A stretch of DNA of 64,000 bases from positions 1 to 64,000 of the forward strand of contig NZ_BBJR01000045.1 of assembly GCF_000739875.1 (NCBI RefSeq), read 5' to 3'. Below the pieces are notes generated by a model. The model did no database searches, was not told the origin of the DNA, and saw only the letters and a list, made by a program, of their open reading frames with translations. This stretch comes from Comamonas aquatica NBRC 14918 (GTDB lineage: Bacteria; Pseudomonadota; Gammaproteobacteria; Burkholderiales; Burkholderiaceae_C). This document shows, one piece after another, positions 43,996-54,941 of this stretch (the first letter of the stretch is position 1; every line of letters begins with the position of its first letter). The translations under genes were made by a program, and so were the position numbers.

Positions 43996-44517
43996 CTACA
44001 GGCGGGCCAGCAGGTCCTGGGTGTGTTCGGTGGGCTGGGGCACCGAGTAGATGCTGGGGTCGGCCTGGATCAGGCGTGTGTCGAAGCGCTGACCCGCCAG
44101 GTAGTCGCGCACGGACTGCAGCACCACGGGGCTGCGGTGCAGGTGGGCCGTGGCCTGCAACTCCTCCAGCGACAGCCACACGGTGCGCACGATGCCCTGG
44201 TCCAGTACGCGGTGGGCGTGGTGCTGGCCCAGCTCGCCGGTGAAGGCAAAGCGCATGTAGGTGATGTCCGAACCGGTGCGGGTGCGGATGAAGCGGTTCA
44301 TGTAGATGCCGACCAGGGCCGTGGGCTCGAAGCTGTAGGCGGTCTCTTCCAGCACCTCGCGCGCGCAGGCCTGCAGCGGGGTCTCGGCGGGGTCCAGGTG
44401 ACCGGCGGGGGTGTTCAGGCGCAGACCGTCGGCCGTGTTTTCTTCCACCAGCAAAAAGCGCTGGTCACGCTCGATCACGGCCGAGACCGTGACATTGGGT
44501 TTCCATCGGTTAGGCAT
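43996..44517 (-). CDS. Nudix hydrolase (NudJ-like)
   Basis: The Nudix box is complete: GHLDPAETPLQACAREVLEE then TAYSFEP, near residues 38-64. The 173-residue length and AVIERDQRFLLVEEN start resemble the NudJ (HMP-PP/nucleotide pyrophosphatase) branch. Substrate is not predictable. It is the first of a run of same-strand small genes with loose spacing. Confidence 0.9.
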   Translation of the reverse strand: MPNRWKPNVTVSAVIERDQRFLLVEENTADGLRLNTPAGHLDPAETPLQACAREVLEETAYSFEPTALVGIYMNRFIRTRTGSDITYMRFAFTGELGQHHAHRVLDQGIVRTVWLSLEELQATAHLHRSPVVLQSVRDYLAGQRFDTRLIQADPSIYSVPQPTEHTQDLLARL

Positions 44518-44577
44518 GCGGGCATTATCGCGAGCCCGTCGGGCTGGCCTGTCAGCTAAATCCGCATCTGTCAGAAA

Positions 44578-45108
44578 TCAGAGCGCTGCCGTCATGTACG
44601 TGGCGCCCGGACCGTAGGTTTCGAGGTGCATGGACTGTTGTGCATCCAGCACGGGTTTTACAGAAAAACCTTGACGTTCCCAGTATGTCTGTGAGCCCTG
44701 GACCGACACCAGGGCCGCCTGCTGCACGCCGCGCTGGCGCGCCGCGGCAAACAGGTGCTGCACCAGGTGGCGGGCCACGCCCTGGCCGCTCAGCTCCGGC
44801 AGGACCGACATGTCGTGCAGGTACAGCACGTGGGGGCCGGGTGCGGGGGCGCTGAAGTCGCCATCGAGCGGCGTGATCTTGCCGGGGTTGGACCAGTAGG
44901 CCGCCAGGTAGGCCAGCAGTGCAGTCTGGCCCGGGCGCACCACGCCGATGGAGCACTGGTGGGGGCAGGCCAGCCGGCGTGCGAACACCGCCGGGCTTTC
45001 CTGGAAGCTGTCGCCGTAGCAGACCGTCTGCACGTGCAGCAGGCTGTCGATGTCGTGCGCGCCCAGCGGGCGCAGCGTCCAGGAGGCAGGCAGGGTGGGC
45101 GCGGTCAT
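44578..45108 (-). CDS. GNAT-family N-acetyltransferase
   Basis: The 176-residue protein has the acetyl-CoA binding region LHDMSVLPELSGQGVARHLV near residue 95 and SVQGSQTYWERQGFSVKPVL near 132. The acceptor is unknown. ATG 45108 begins MTAPTLPASWTLRPL; an ATG at 45120 would add four residues and overlap the stop of the HD-GYP gene. It follows that gene closely on the same strand. Confidence 0.85.
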   Translation of the reverse strand: MTAPTLPASWTLRPLGAHDIDSLLHVQTVCYGDSFQESPAVFARRLACPHQCSIGVVRPGQTALLAYLAAYWSNPGKITPLDGDFSAPAPGPHVLYLHDMSVLPELSGQGVARHLVQHLFAAARQRGVQQAALVSVQGSQTYWERQGFSVKPVLDAQQSMHLETYGPGATYMTAAL

Positions 45109-45119
45109 GGGGGCGATTA

Positions 45120-46169
45120 TCAGAGACAGTCCTCGATGGCGGGCTCGGGCACCTCGTCTCGCCAGCGCTGGCGTATGGCTTCCAGTTCGTGGCGCAAGCC
45201 TATGAAGACCGGCACCAGGTCGGGGTCGAAATGCCGGCCCGACTGGTCCGCGATGTGTGCCAGGGCCTCGTCCACCGACCAAGCGCGCTTGTAGGGGCGG
45301 ACCGAGGTCAGGGCATCGAACACATCGGCGATCGCCACCATGCGTGCGGCCAGCGGAATGGCCGTACCGCGCAGGCCCAGCGGGTAGCCGCTGCCGTCCC
45401 ACTTCTCGTGGTGGGCCAGGGCGATGGTGCGTGCCAGCTGCAGGACGCCGTCCTCGTGCGCACCGATGATCTCGGCGCCAATCGCCGGGTGCTGGCGCAT
45501 GATCTGCCATTCGCTGTCGTTCAGCGGCCCGGGCTTGAGCAGCACCGCATCGGGCACGCCGATCTTGCCCACGTCGTGCATGGGGGCCGCGTGCAGCAGC
45601 TCGTCGGCCCATTCCGGGCTGCAGCCGATGGCCAGGGCCAGGGCCTGGGCAAAGTGGCTCATGCGCAGCACGTGCATGCCGGTCTCGTTGTCCTTGTACT
45701 CGGCCGCGCGGCCCAGGCACTGCACGATCTGCAGCCGCGACTGGCGCAGCGCCTCGGCACGCACCAGGGACAGGTGGGTGCGGATGCGGGCCCGCACCAC
45801 GGGCGCCCGCACGGGCTTGACGATGTAGTCCACGCCGCCGGCCTCGAAGCCCTCGGCCTCGTCGCCCATCTCGGACAGGGCCGAGACGAAGATCACTGGG
45901 GTGCCGCGGGTTTCGGGCCGGGCCTTGAGCTGGCGGCAGACGTCGTAGCCGTTGAGCTGCGGCATCATGATGTCCAGCAGGATCAGGTCCGGGGGCTGGT
46001 GCTGCGCCAGCTGCAGCGCCCGGGTGCCGTCGGTGGCAAATTGCAGGCGGTAGTCATCGCCCAGGATCTGCCGCAGCACGTGCAGGTTGGTGGGTTCATC
46101 GTCGACCAGCAGCAAGCGGGGCCTGCGATCTTCATGGCTGGGGGGCGAGGTGGGCATGGGGTTCGTCAT
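45120..46169 (-). CDS. Response regulator with HD-GYP phosphodiesterase domain (RpfG type)
   Basis: The 349-residue protein joins a receiver domain (RPRLLLVDDEPTNLHVLRQI near residue 16, phospho-Asp in LILLDIMMPQLNG near 63) to an HD-GYP domain that breaks down c-di-GMP: MHDVGKIGVPDAVLLKPGPL near residue 192 gives the HD pair, and HHEKWDGSGYPLGLRG near 249 the HHExxDGxGYP signature. It starts 38 bases inside the end of the hybrid kinase gene, so the two are translationally linked and probably partner proteins. Confidence 0.93.
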   Translation of the reverse strand: MTNPMPTSPPSHEDRRPRLLLVDDEPTNLHVLRQILGDDYRLQFATDGTRALQLAQHQPPDLILLDIMMPQLNGYDVCRQLKARPETRGTPVIFVSALSEMGDEAEGFEAGGVDYIVKPVRAPVVRARIRTHLSLVRAEALRQSRLQIVQCLGRAAEYKDNETGMHVLRMSHFAQALALAIGCSPEWADELLHAAPMHDVGKIGVPDAVLLKPGPLNDSEWQIMRQHPAIGAEIIGAHEDGVLQLARTIALAHHEKWDGSGYPLGLRGTAIPLAARMVAIADVFDALTSVRPYKRAWSVDEALAHIADQSGRHFDPDLVPVFIGLRHELEAIRQRWRDEVPEPAIEDCL

Positions 46170-49100
46170 CGACACAGTTTTCCAGGCGGGTGGACAGGGT
46201 ACGCACGCATTCCAGCGCCCGTTCAAATTCAAACAGATCCAGGGCCTCCAGCAGGGCCGCCAGTTCCGGCGCGGGCAGCAACTGCTGCAGGGTCTGCAGG
46301 GCCGGGCTGGCGATTTCGCCCTGCTGCAGGGCCTCGCCCAGCGCGCGCAGCGCGGTCAGGGCCTGGGATTGCTGCGCGGAAGACAGTGTGGCAGCAGCCC
46401 GTGCTGGTGCAGCGGGCGTGGCGGCCGGTGCGCTTGCGCGCAGCAAGGCCTCTACCTGGGCCAGGGCCGTGGCCAGTTGCGGCAGCTGGGGCTCCAGCGC
46501 GGCGCGGTCCTGGTGCTGGGCATCGTGCTCCATCTGGGCCAGCAGGGCCTGCAGGGGCTGCAGGCCCAGGTTGCCGGCGGCGCCACGCATGCGGTGCACG
46601 GTGGTGCGGATGGCCTCCCAGTCGCCCTGTTGCACCAGCTGGCGCAGCTCCTGGGTGCGGCCTTGCTGCTCGCCCAGAAAGCGGGACCAGGCGGCGCGCA
46701 GGGGCTCGACCCCGCCCCAGAGCGCCAGCCCCGCGTCCCAGTCGGCCACGCTGCCGTCCAGCGGGTAGGCCGAGGTGCTCGCGGGGGCGGCAGGCTGCAG
46801 GGCCGCGCCGGCAGGCGTGGCGGGGGGGTGTTCGGACAGCACGCGTGCCATTTCGGCCATCAGCTTGGGCAGCTCCAGCGGCTTGGTGGCAAAGCCGTCC
46901 ATGCCGGCGGCGTCGGAGTTCTGCCGGTCCTGGGCCAGTACGCTGGCCGACAGGGCGATGATGGGCATGTGGCGCTGGCCGTGTGTGGCCTCCCAGTGGC
47001 GGATGCTGCGGGCGGCCTCCAGGCCATCCATGTGGGGCATCTGCAGGTCCATCAGGATCAGGTCGAAGTCCTGGGTCTGGCGCAGTCGCACGGCTTCGTG
47101 CCCGTCGTGGGCCAGGGCCACGCTGTGGCCGTAGCGCTGCATCACGACCTGCAGCAGCTCCAGGTTCTGCGGCACGTCGTCGACCGCCAGGATGCGCAGG
47201 GCGGGCAGCGTGGCGCTGTGGGCCGCGGGGAGGCGGCGCTCCGGCGCCTGTCCGGCCGGCAGCGGCAGCTGCACCAGGAATTCCGTGCCGGCGCCCAGCT
47301 GGCTGCGCACGCTGATCTGGCCGCCCATCAGCTGGGTCAGCTGGCGCGAGATGGTGGTTCCCAGGCCCGTGCCGCCGTAACGGCGGGTGGTGGACGCATC
47401 GGCCTGCGCAAACGGGTCGAAGATGTGCGACAGCTTTTCCTGGGCGATGCCGATGCCCGTGTCCTGCACGCGCAGCTGCAGCATGCCCTGGTGGTAGCCG
47501 ACTTCCAGCAGCACGTGGCCGCGCTCGGTGAACTTCACGGCATTGCCCATCAGGTTGGTCAGCACCTGCTGGATGCGCATCGCATCGCCGCGCAGGTAGG
47601 CCGGCACCTGCGGCTGGATATCCAGCAGCAGGTGCAGCCCCTTCTTTTCCGCCTGGATGCGCAGGGTGCCGACCACCAGGTGGCAGACGTCGGCCACCAC
47701 GAAGTCCTCTTCCTCCAATTGCACCGCGCCCTTGTCCAGCTTGGCGGTGTCCAGGATGTCGTTGAGCAGGCGCAGCATGGAGCGTGCCGAGCGGTAGACG
47801 GTCTCCACGTAACGCTGCTGGGTGGCGCCCAGCGGGGTGTCCAGCAGGGTCTCGGAGAAGCCGATGATGGCGTTCATCGGCGTGCGGATTTCGTGGCTCA
47901 TGTTGGCCAGGAAGGTGCTGCGCGCGGCGGCGGCGGCCTCGGCCTTTTCCTTGGCTTGCAGCAAGGCCTCGGACAGGGTGCGGCTGGCGGTGATGTCGGT
48001 CAGCAGCTGGGTGATGCGCAAGGTCTTGCCACAGGCGTCCAGGATGGGGCTGAAGGTGGTCTGCACCCACAGCAGCTCGCCGTGCTTGACGCGCGCCTGG
48101 CATTCGAGGCTGACAAAGTCCCCGCGCTGCAGCTGTTGCCACATCAGGGAGGTCTCGGCGTGGCGCTGCGGGGTGTCCAGGCAGAACAGGTGGTAGTGCT
48201 CGCCCTGCACCTCGTCCAGGGTGTAGCCGAACATGTCGAGGAAGTTCTGGTTGGCGTGTAGCACATGGCCGTCCAGGCTGTATTCGACGACCGCCACCGC
48301 GCGGTTGATGGCAGTCACCGTGCCTTCGAATTCGGCGTTGCGTGCCTTGATCTCGGTGTGGTCGATGAGCACGCCGTCGATCCAGCGCAGCTGCCCGTAC
48401 TCGTCGTACACACCGCGCCCGCTTTCGCGCACCCAGCGCACGCTGCCATCGCGGTGGCGCAGCCGGTACTCGTGGCTGTAGGCCAGGCCGGCATCGATGG
48501 CGCTGTACACGGCCTCGGTCAGCCCGGGGATGTCCTGGGGCAGCACCAGCGCCTCCATGCGCTGGGGCTGCGACAGCAGGGCCTCGGCGGGCCAGCCGGT
48601 GAGCGTTTCCACCGGCTTGCTCAGGAACATCGGCTGCCAGATGCCACCACCCGCGCGACGAAAGGTGACGCCGGGTATGTTGCTGATCAGGGTGCGGTGC
48701 TTTTCCTCGCTGTGGCGCAGCGAGGCCTCCATGGCGCGGCGCTGGCGGATGTCGGTCAGAAAGCCGACGAACAGGGGGGGCCCCTCGGTCTGCACGCGGC
48801 CCACGGCCAGGCGCACGGCGACCTGTTCGCCCTCCTTGTGCAGGGCGTGCACCTCACGCCCGGAGCCGATGATGCTGGTGGCCCCCGTGCGCAGGTGGCG
48901 CTGCAGGTAGCCGTCGTGCGCCTGCTGCTCGGTCGGCGGCATCAGCATGCTGACGTTGCGGCCCAGGACTTCCGCGGCGGACCAGCCCAGCAGGCGCTCG
49001 GCCGCCGGGTTGAAGGCGCAGATGCGGCCATCGCCCTCGATCATGATGATGCCGTCCACTGCGGTGTCGACCACGGCGCGCAGGCGCGCTTCGCTGCGGA

Positions 49101-49887
49101 GGATTTGGGCAAACAGCTGGTTTCTGCGCACACCCACGTTGACCCCCAGCACCAGCAGGCCGAGGGCCAGACAAACCGAGGCTGTGACGATGACCACCGG
49201 CCAGTAATCAGGGGCCGTGGGGTCGGGGGCCACCTCCAGTCCGGCGGGCAGGTAGATGGCACCCATCGCGGCGTAGTGCATGCCTGCCACCGACAGGCCT
49301 AGCAAGCTGCCACTGAGCAGGGTGGCGTAGAGGACGCGGGCGCCAGATTGCAGCAGCCGCTGATGGACTGCCAGCGCCAGGGTGGCCAGGCCGACTCCGA
49401 CGACGACGGCCAACACCAAGCCTTGCGGGGCGTAGTAGGTGTAGCTGGCGGTGTCCGAAGCGGTCATGCCGCCGAAGTGCATGGCAGCGATGCCAATTGC
49501 AAACAGGCTGCCACTGCCCAACAGGCGCAGGCCACGGGTGGCGGGGCGCTGCAGCTCGCGCATCACCCACCAGGCCCCCAGCAGGCTGGGCGTGACCGAC
49601 AGGGCGCTGTACAAGGTCGAAAAAACGCCATTGGCACAAGGTGCAAACGCCAGCATGCCAATAAAGTGCATGCTCCAAATGCCACCGCCCAGAGAACAAG
49701 CCCCCGATGTCCGCGCCAGCACGCGTGTGAAGCGCTGGTTGGCACTGCGCGTCAGTGCGGACATGTGCAGGGCCATGACGGCGCTGCAAATAGCGACTCC
49801 AACTGAAATGGCAACCAGCAGCTGGTCCATCCAGGCCCATTGCATGGGTACGTAGAGATCTGGGTCAGGCAGAAGGCGTATCCACAT
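46132..49887 (-). CDS. MHYT-PAS hybrid sensor histidine kinase with receiver and Hpt domains
   Basis: The 1251-residue protein is a full phosphorelay in one chain. An N-terminal seven-helix MHYT sensor (about 20-235) carries the three repeats MHFIGM, MHFGGM and MHYAAM, thought to bind a metal and sense O2, CO or NO. Three PAS domains follow (about 260-640), then the dimerisation helix with the phospho-His in MSHEIRTPMNAII, the ATPase (NAVKFTERG, DTGIGIAQEK, GGTGLGTTI), a receiver (LILMDLQMPHMDG) and a C-terminal Hpt domain (VHRMRGAAGNLG). ATG 49887 was chosen just before the first membrane helix. The partner is likely the overlapping HD-GYP regulator. Confidence 0.93.
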   Translation of the reverse strand: MWIRLLPDPDLYVPMQWAWMDQLLVAISVGVAICSAVMALHMSALTRSANQRFTRVLARTSGACSLGGGIWSMHFIGMLAFAPCANGVFSTLYSALSVTPSLLGAWWVMRELQRPATRGLRLLGSGSLFAIGIAAMHFGGMTASDTASYTYYAPQGLVLAVVVGVGLATLALAVHQRLLQSGARVLYATLLSGSLLGLSVAGMHYAAMGAIYLPAGLEVAPDPTAPDYWPVVIVTASVCLALGLLVLGVNVGVRRNQLFAQILRSEARLRAVVDTAVDGIIMIEGDGRICAFNPAAERLLGWSAAEVLGRNVSMLMPPTEQQAHDGYLQRHLRTGATSIIGSGREVHALHKEGEQVAVRLAVGRVQTEGPPLFVGFLTDIRQRRAMEASLRHSEEKHRTLISNIPGVTFRRAGGGIWQPMFLSKPVETLTGWPAEALLSQPQRMEALVLPQDIPGLTEAVYSAIDAGLAYSHEYRLRHRDGSVRWVRESGRGVYDEYGQLRWIDGVLIDHTEIKARNAEFEGTVTAINRAVAVVEYSLDGHVLHANQNFLDMFGYTLDEVQGEHYHLFCLDTPQRHAETSLMWQQLQRGDFVSLECQARVKHGELLWVQTTFSPILDACGKTLRITQLLTDITASRTLSEALLQAKEKAEAAAAARSTFLANMSHEIRTPMNAIIGFSETLLDTPLGATQQRYVETVYRSARSMLRLLNDILDTAKLDKGAVQLEEEDFVVADVCHLVVGTLRIQAEKKGLHLLLDIQPQVPAYLRGDAMRIQQVLTNLMGNAVKFTERGHVLLEVGYHQGMLQLRVQDTGIGIAQEKLSHIFDPFAQADASTTRRYGGTGLGTTISRQLTQLMGGQISVRSQLGAGTEFLVQLPLPAGQAPERRLPAAHSATLPALRILAVDDVPQNLELLQVVMQRYGHSVALAHDGHEAVRLRQTQDFDLILMDLQMPHMDGLEAARSIRHWEATHGQRHMPIIALSASVLAQDRQNSDAAGMDGFATKPLELPKLMAEMARVLSEHPPATPAGAALQPAAPASTSAYPLDGSVADWDAGLALWGGVEPLRAAWSRFLGEQQGRTQELRQLVQQGDWEAIRTTVHRMRGAAGNLGLQPLQALLAQMEHDAQHQDRAALEPQLPQLATALAQVEALLRASAPAATPAAPARAAATLSSAQQSQALTALRALGEALQQGEIASPALQTLQQLLPAPELAALLEALDLFEFERALECVRTLSTRLENCVDDEPHAHLAPQP

Positions 49888-50039
49888 GGTTGCGCACGGT
49901 GAGGGCGTAAAGCGCACATCTTGCCCGCTTTGGGCAAGCGGATGGAATTGACGCACAAACCGTCACGCTTTAGGGCGGCGTCATGCCCACAGCCTGCGGG
50001 GTGTGGCATAGGGACGGTGTATGGCAGGTATTGAAACTA

Positions 50040-50077
50040 TCGAATTCAATTCGAAATTGATAACAACTATCATTTCT
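50040..50077. promoter_or_regulatory. Palindromic operator region, with a Fur-box-like half
   Basis: TCGAATTCAATTCGA at 50040-50054 is a near-perfect palindrome around a central C. Next to it, GATAACAACTATCATTT at 50059-50075 has about 12 of 19 matches to the Fur box. Both lie between the hybrid kinase and the DUF2061 gene. A regulator other than Fur is possible. Confidence 0.45.
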
Positions 50078-50102
50078 GCATTGATCTGACCGAGGAGCCG
50101 CC

Positions 50103-50591
50103 ATGTCCCCCCTGCACCACCTGCTGCGCCAGCACGCCACCGCCTTGTTGAAGGCGGGTAGCTACTACGGCGTGCACATCGTGGTGGCCGCCGCCGTGGC
50201 CTATGCGGTCACCGGCAACTGGCTGGCGGCCCTGACGCTGAGCCTGTTGGAGCCCTCGGTCCAGGTGGTGGCCTACTTCCTGCACGACAAGGCCTGGGCC
50301 CGGGTGTCGCTGGCACGCTACCGCACCCTGCTGAAGACGGTCAGCTACTACGGCGTGCACCTGGTGGTGGCGGCGGGCGTGGCCTATGCGGTCACCGGCG
50401 ACTGGGTGGCGGCCCTGACGCTGAGCCTGCTGGAGCCCACGGTGCAGATGCTGTTCTTCTACCTGCACGAGACGCTGTGGGAGCGCCAGGCGCAGCGCCG
50501 CCCGTCCGCGGCAGGGCCGTGCGCTGCGGCGGCAGCCGGCCCCCAGCTGCCGGTCTGCGGCCACCGCAGCGTGCTGCAGCACAGCGCTTGA
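50103..50591 (+). CDS. DUF2061 small membrane protein with internal duplication
   Basis: The 162-residue protein has two copies of a roughly 50-residue unit: SYYGVHIVVAAAVAYAVTGN then AALTLSLLEPSVQVVAYFLH, and SYYGVHLVVAAGVAYAVTGD then AALTLSLLEPTVQMLFFYLH. Each unit holds two hydrophobic helices, so four in all. DUF2061 has no settled function. The C-terminal 40 residues are low complexity. AGGAG lies just before the ATG. The upstream operator region suggests it is regulated, possibly by iron. Confidence 0.85.
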   Translation: MSPLHHLLRQHATALLKAGSYYGVHIVVAAAVAYAVTGNWLAALTLSLLEPSVQVVAYFLHDKAWARVSLARYRTLLKTVSYYGVHLVVAAGVAYAVTGDWVAALTLSLLEPTVQMLFFYLHETLWERQAQRRPSAAGPCAAAAAGPQLPVCGHRSVLQHSA

Positions 50592-50608
50592 ACCCCCGGG
50601 AGCCCACG

Positions 50609-50686
50609 ATGCCTATCTCAACATGGACCCGGTTTGCCCAATGGCTGGTGCAGCGGCTGGCCGGCCTGGCGCCTTGCCACGGCTAA
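50609..50686 (+). CDS. Possible 25-residue small protein
   Basis: An ATG at 50609 with GGGAG 7 bases upstream opens a frame for a Trp-containing amphipathic peptide ending APCHG. It follows the DUF2061 gene by 17 bases and is followed by a dispersed hairpin element. There is no homology that I know; it may be real or chance. Confidence 0.3.
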   Translation: MPISTWTRFAQWLVQRLAGLAPCHG

Positions 50687-50772
50687 AAAAGGAAGCGCGC
50701 AGCGCTTGATGAATCAGGCTTTACGATACAAAACTACCGCAAATCCTTTCAGATTGAGCGCAACCTGCTCAT
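50687..50772 (-). repeat. Dispersed hairpin element, copy B
   Basis: On the minus strand the end reads CAAGCGCTGCGCGCTTCCTTTTTT, like the ends of copies A and C. The body shares a GCGCTCAA block and an internal AAAG-rich loop. It runs directly into the terminator of the binding-protein gene. Confidence 0.55.
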
Positions 50773-50803
50773 AAAAAAACCCTGCACACCAGGGCGTGCA
50801 GGG
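50773..50803 (-). terminator. Rho-independent terminator of the TctC-type gene
   Basis: On the minus strand CCCTGCAC pairs with GTGCAGGG, followed by seven T. It lies 26 bases past the stop. Confidence 0.93.
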
Positions 50804-50829
50804 TGGATGGGCGCGCGGGCGGCGCAGGC

Positions 50830-51831
50830 TCAGTCCAGCGTGATCTTGGCGGTCTTGATCACTTCGCGCCACTTGTTGATTTCGCTGTTCAGGAACACCA
50901 CCGACTCCTTGGGCGACAGGCCCGAGGGCAGCACGCCCACAGCGTCCAGCTTGGTCTTCACATCCTCCTGGGGCAGGATCTTGGCGATCTCGCGGTACAG
51001 GCGGTCGATGATGGGCTGGGGGGTGCCGGCCGGCACGGCGGCCATGAACCAGGCGTCGGCGGTGAAGCCTTTGAGGCCGGCCTCATCCATGGTGGGCACC
51101 TCGGGCATGGCGGGCAGGCGCGTGTTGTGCGCCACGGCCAGGGCGCGCACATTGCCGGCCTTGAGCTGCGAGTTGATGGTCACGGCCGTCAGGAAGCCGA
51201 AATCGGTCTCCCCCGCCACCAGCGACACCACGGACGGGGCGCTGCCCTTGTAGGGCACGTGCGTCACGTTGACCTGCGCCTGGATGGCGTACAGCGCGCC
51301 GCCCAGGTGGTTGGGGCCGCCCGTGCCGGACGAGGGGTAGTTCAGCTTGCCGGGGTTGGCCTTGGCCGTGCCGGTCAGGTCAGCCAGCGACTTCAGCGGG
51401 CTGTTGTGACCCACCGTCAGCACCAGCGGGCTGCGGCCCACCAGGCTGATGGGGGCCAAGTCCTTGAGTGGGTTGTAGGGCAGCTTGGGGTACAGGCCGG
51501 GGGCCATGGACATGCCGCCCACATCGCCCAGCACGATGGTGTAGCCATCGGGCGCGGACTTGGCCACGCGGTCCACGCCGATCGTGCCGTTGGCGCCGGG
51601 CTTGTTCTCCACCACCACCGAGGTGTTCAGGCTCTCGCTCAGCTTCTGCGCCAGCAGGCGGCCCAGGATGTCGGTCGAACCACCGGGCGAGAACGGGATC
51701 ACCAGCGTGATCGGTTTGCTGGGGTAGGCATCGGCCGCGTGGGCGGCGCCCGTCCAGGCGGTGGCCGCCAGTGCCACCGCGCCCAGGGCTGCGCGCCAGC
51801 CGCCCGCCAAAGAGTGAGCCAAGTGAGTCAT
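50830..51831 (-). CDS. Tripartite tricarboxylate transporter substrate-binding protein (Bug/TctC family)
   Basis: The 333-residue protein is a periplasmic solute-binding protein of the type greatly expanded in Burkholderiales. It has a signal peptide ending AAHAAD, then AYPSKPITLVIPFSPGGSTD (residues about 35-54) and the family markers VVENKPGANGTIGVD near 75 and VPYKGSAPSVVSLVAGE near 195. Ligands are usually carboxylates; the one here is unknown. ATG 51831 has GGAGAA upstream. No membrane partners TctA/TctB are next to it. Confidence 0.93.
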   Translation of the reverse strand: MTHLAHSLAGGWRAALGAVALAATAWTGAAHAADAYPSKPITLVIPFSPGGSTDILGRLLAQKLSESLNTSVVVENKPGANGTIGVDRVAKSAPDGYTIVLGDVGGMSMAPGLYPKLPYNPLKDLAPISLVGRSPLVLTVGHNSPLKSLADLTGTAKANPGKLNYPSSGTGGPNHLGGALYAIQAQVNVTHVPYKGSAPSVVSLVAGETDFGFLTAVTINSQLKAGNVRALAVAHNTRLPAMPEVPTMDEAGLKGFTADAWFMAAVPAGTPQPIIDRLYREIAKILPQEDVKTKLDAVGVLPSGLSPKESVVFLNSEINKWREVIKTAKITLD

Positions 51832-52101
51832 TAGTTCTCCTAATTCGTGGTTAGTGTTGTTAATGGTGGCCAGCATATCGGCAAAACGCGCCGTGGCGGC
51901 CGGTCAGGCCGTCTGTTTGCGCGCATGCGGGGCTGCTGGATTGGGCATGTTCTGGTTGCAGGTGTTTGACCCGCCCCCAGTACTGGATAAGCCGTGTTTT
52001 TGATAGCAACCACCTACAATGGATCGCTCAATTCCAAAGATTGAACACGGCCAGCCGCCGGAGTGCAATCAATTTATCAGCGTCCTGGGAGACGAGACGA
52101 C

Positions 52102-54411
<2,310 letters not shown>

Positions 54412-54424
54412 GCCGGTCTGCATC

Positions 54425-54466
54425 AAGAAAGGGCTGATTGCTGGTGGCAATCGGCCCTTTTTTCTT
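54425..54466 (+). terminator. Rho-independent terminator of maeB
   Basis: GGGCTGATTGC pairs with GCAATCGGCCC (one mismatch), with a TTTTTT run on the right and an AAGAAA on the left. Confidence 0.9.
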
Positions 54467-54542
54467 GCAATTTGCAGGGGGCTGGGTCACACTTGCGGTC
54501 GATTTTCTGGGCGGAGCCAGGACTTCTGAAAGGTGTTGCGTA

Positions 54543-54941
54543 ATGCGGGATGCGACCATCCGGCGCGTGTTGCGGGCCGTTGGGGCCATGGCGGTGGGCT
54601 TGGCGCTGGCCGGGGGGATGCCACTGGCGCAGGCCAGGGGGCCATTGCCCGTGGAGTCGGTGGCTCTGGCAGAGCTGCCTTCGCAAGCGCGCACCACCTA
54701 TCGTTTGATTTTCCAGGGCGGCCCTTTTCCCTACGACAAGGATGGCTCGGTGTTTGGCAATCGGGAGCGCCTGCTGCCGGCCTACCCCCGGGGGTATTAC
54801 CGGGAATACACCGTCAAGACACCCTGGGCCCGCGACCGCGGCGCGCGGCGCATCGTCTGCGGTGGCGCGCCCCCGAACCAGCCCGAAGCCTGCTACTACA
54901 CCAGCGACCACTACAACAGTTTTCGGAAGATCACGCCATGA
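54543..54941 (+). CDS. Secreted guanyl-specific ribonuclease (RNase Sa/T1-type)
   Basis: The 132-residue protein has a signal peptide (RVLRAVGAMAVGLALAGGMPLAQA) and a microbial RNase domain. Catalytic residues can be placed: Glu in YYREYTVKTP near residue 90, Arg in DRGARRIVCGG near 104, His in YYTSDHYNSFRKI near 124. The FQGGPFPYDKDGSVFGNRE region is typical. It cuts single-stranded RNA after guanine. It is coupled by a 4-base overlap to its likely inhibitor, the barstar homologue. Confidence 0.9.
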   Translation: MRDATIRRVLRAVGAMAVGLALAGGMPLAQARGPLPVESVALAELPSQARTTYRLIFQGGPFPYDKDGSVFGNRERLLPAYPRGYYREYTVKTPWARDRGARRIVCGGAPPNQPEACYYTSDHYNSFRKITP

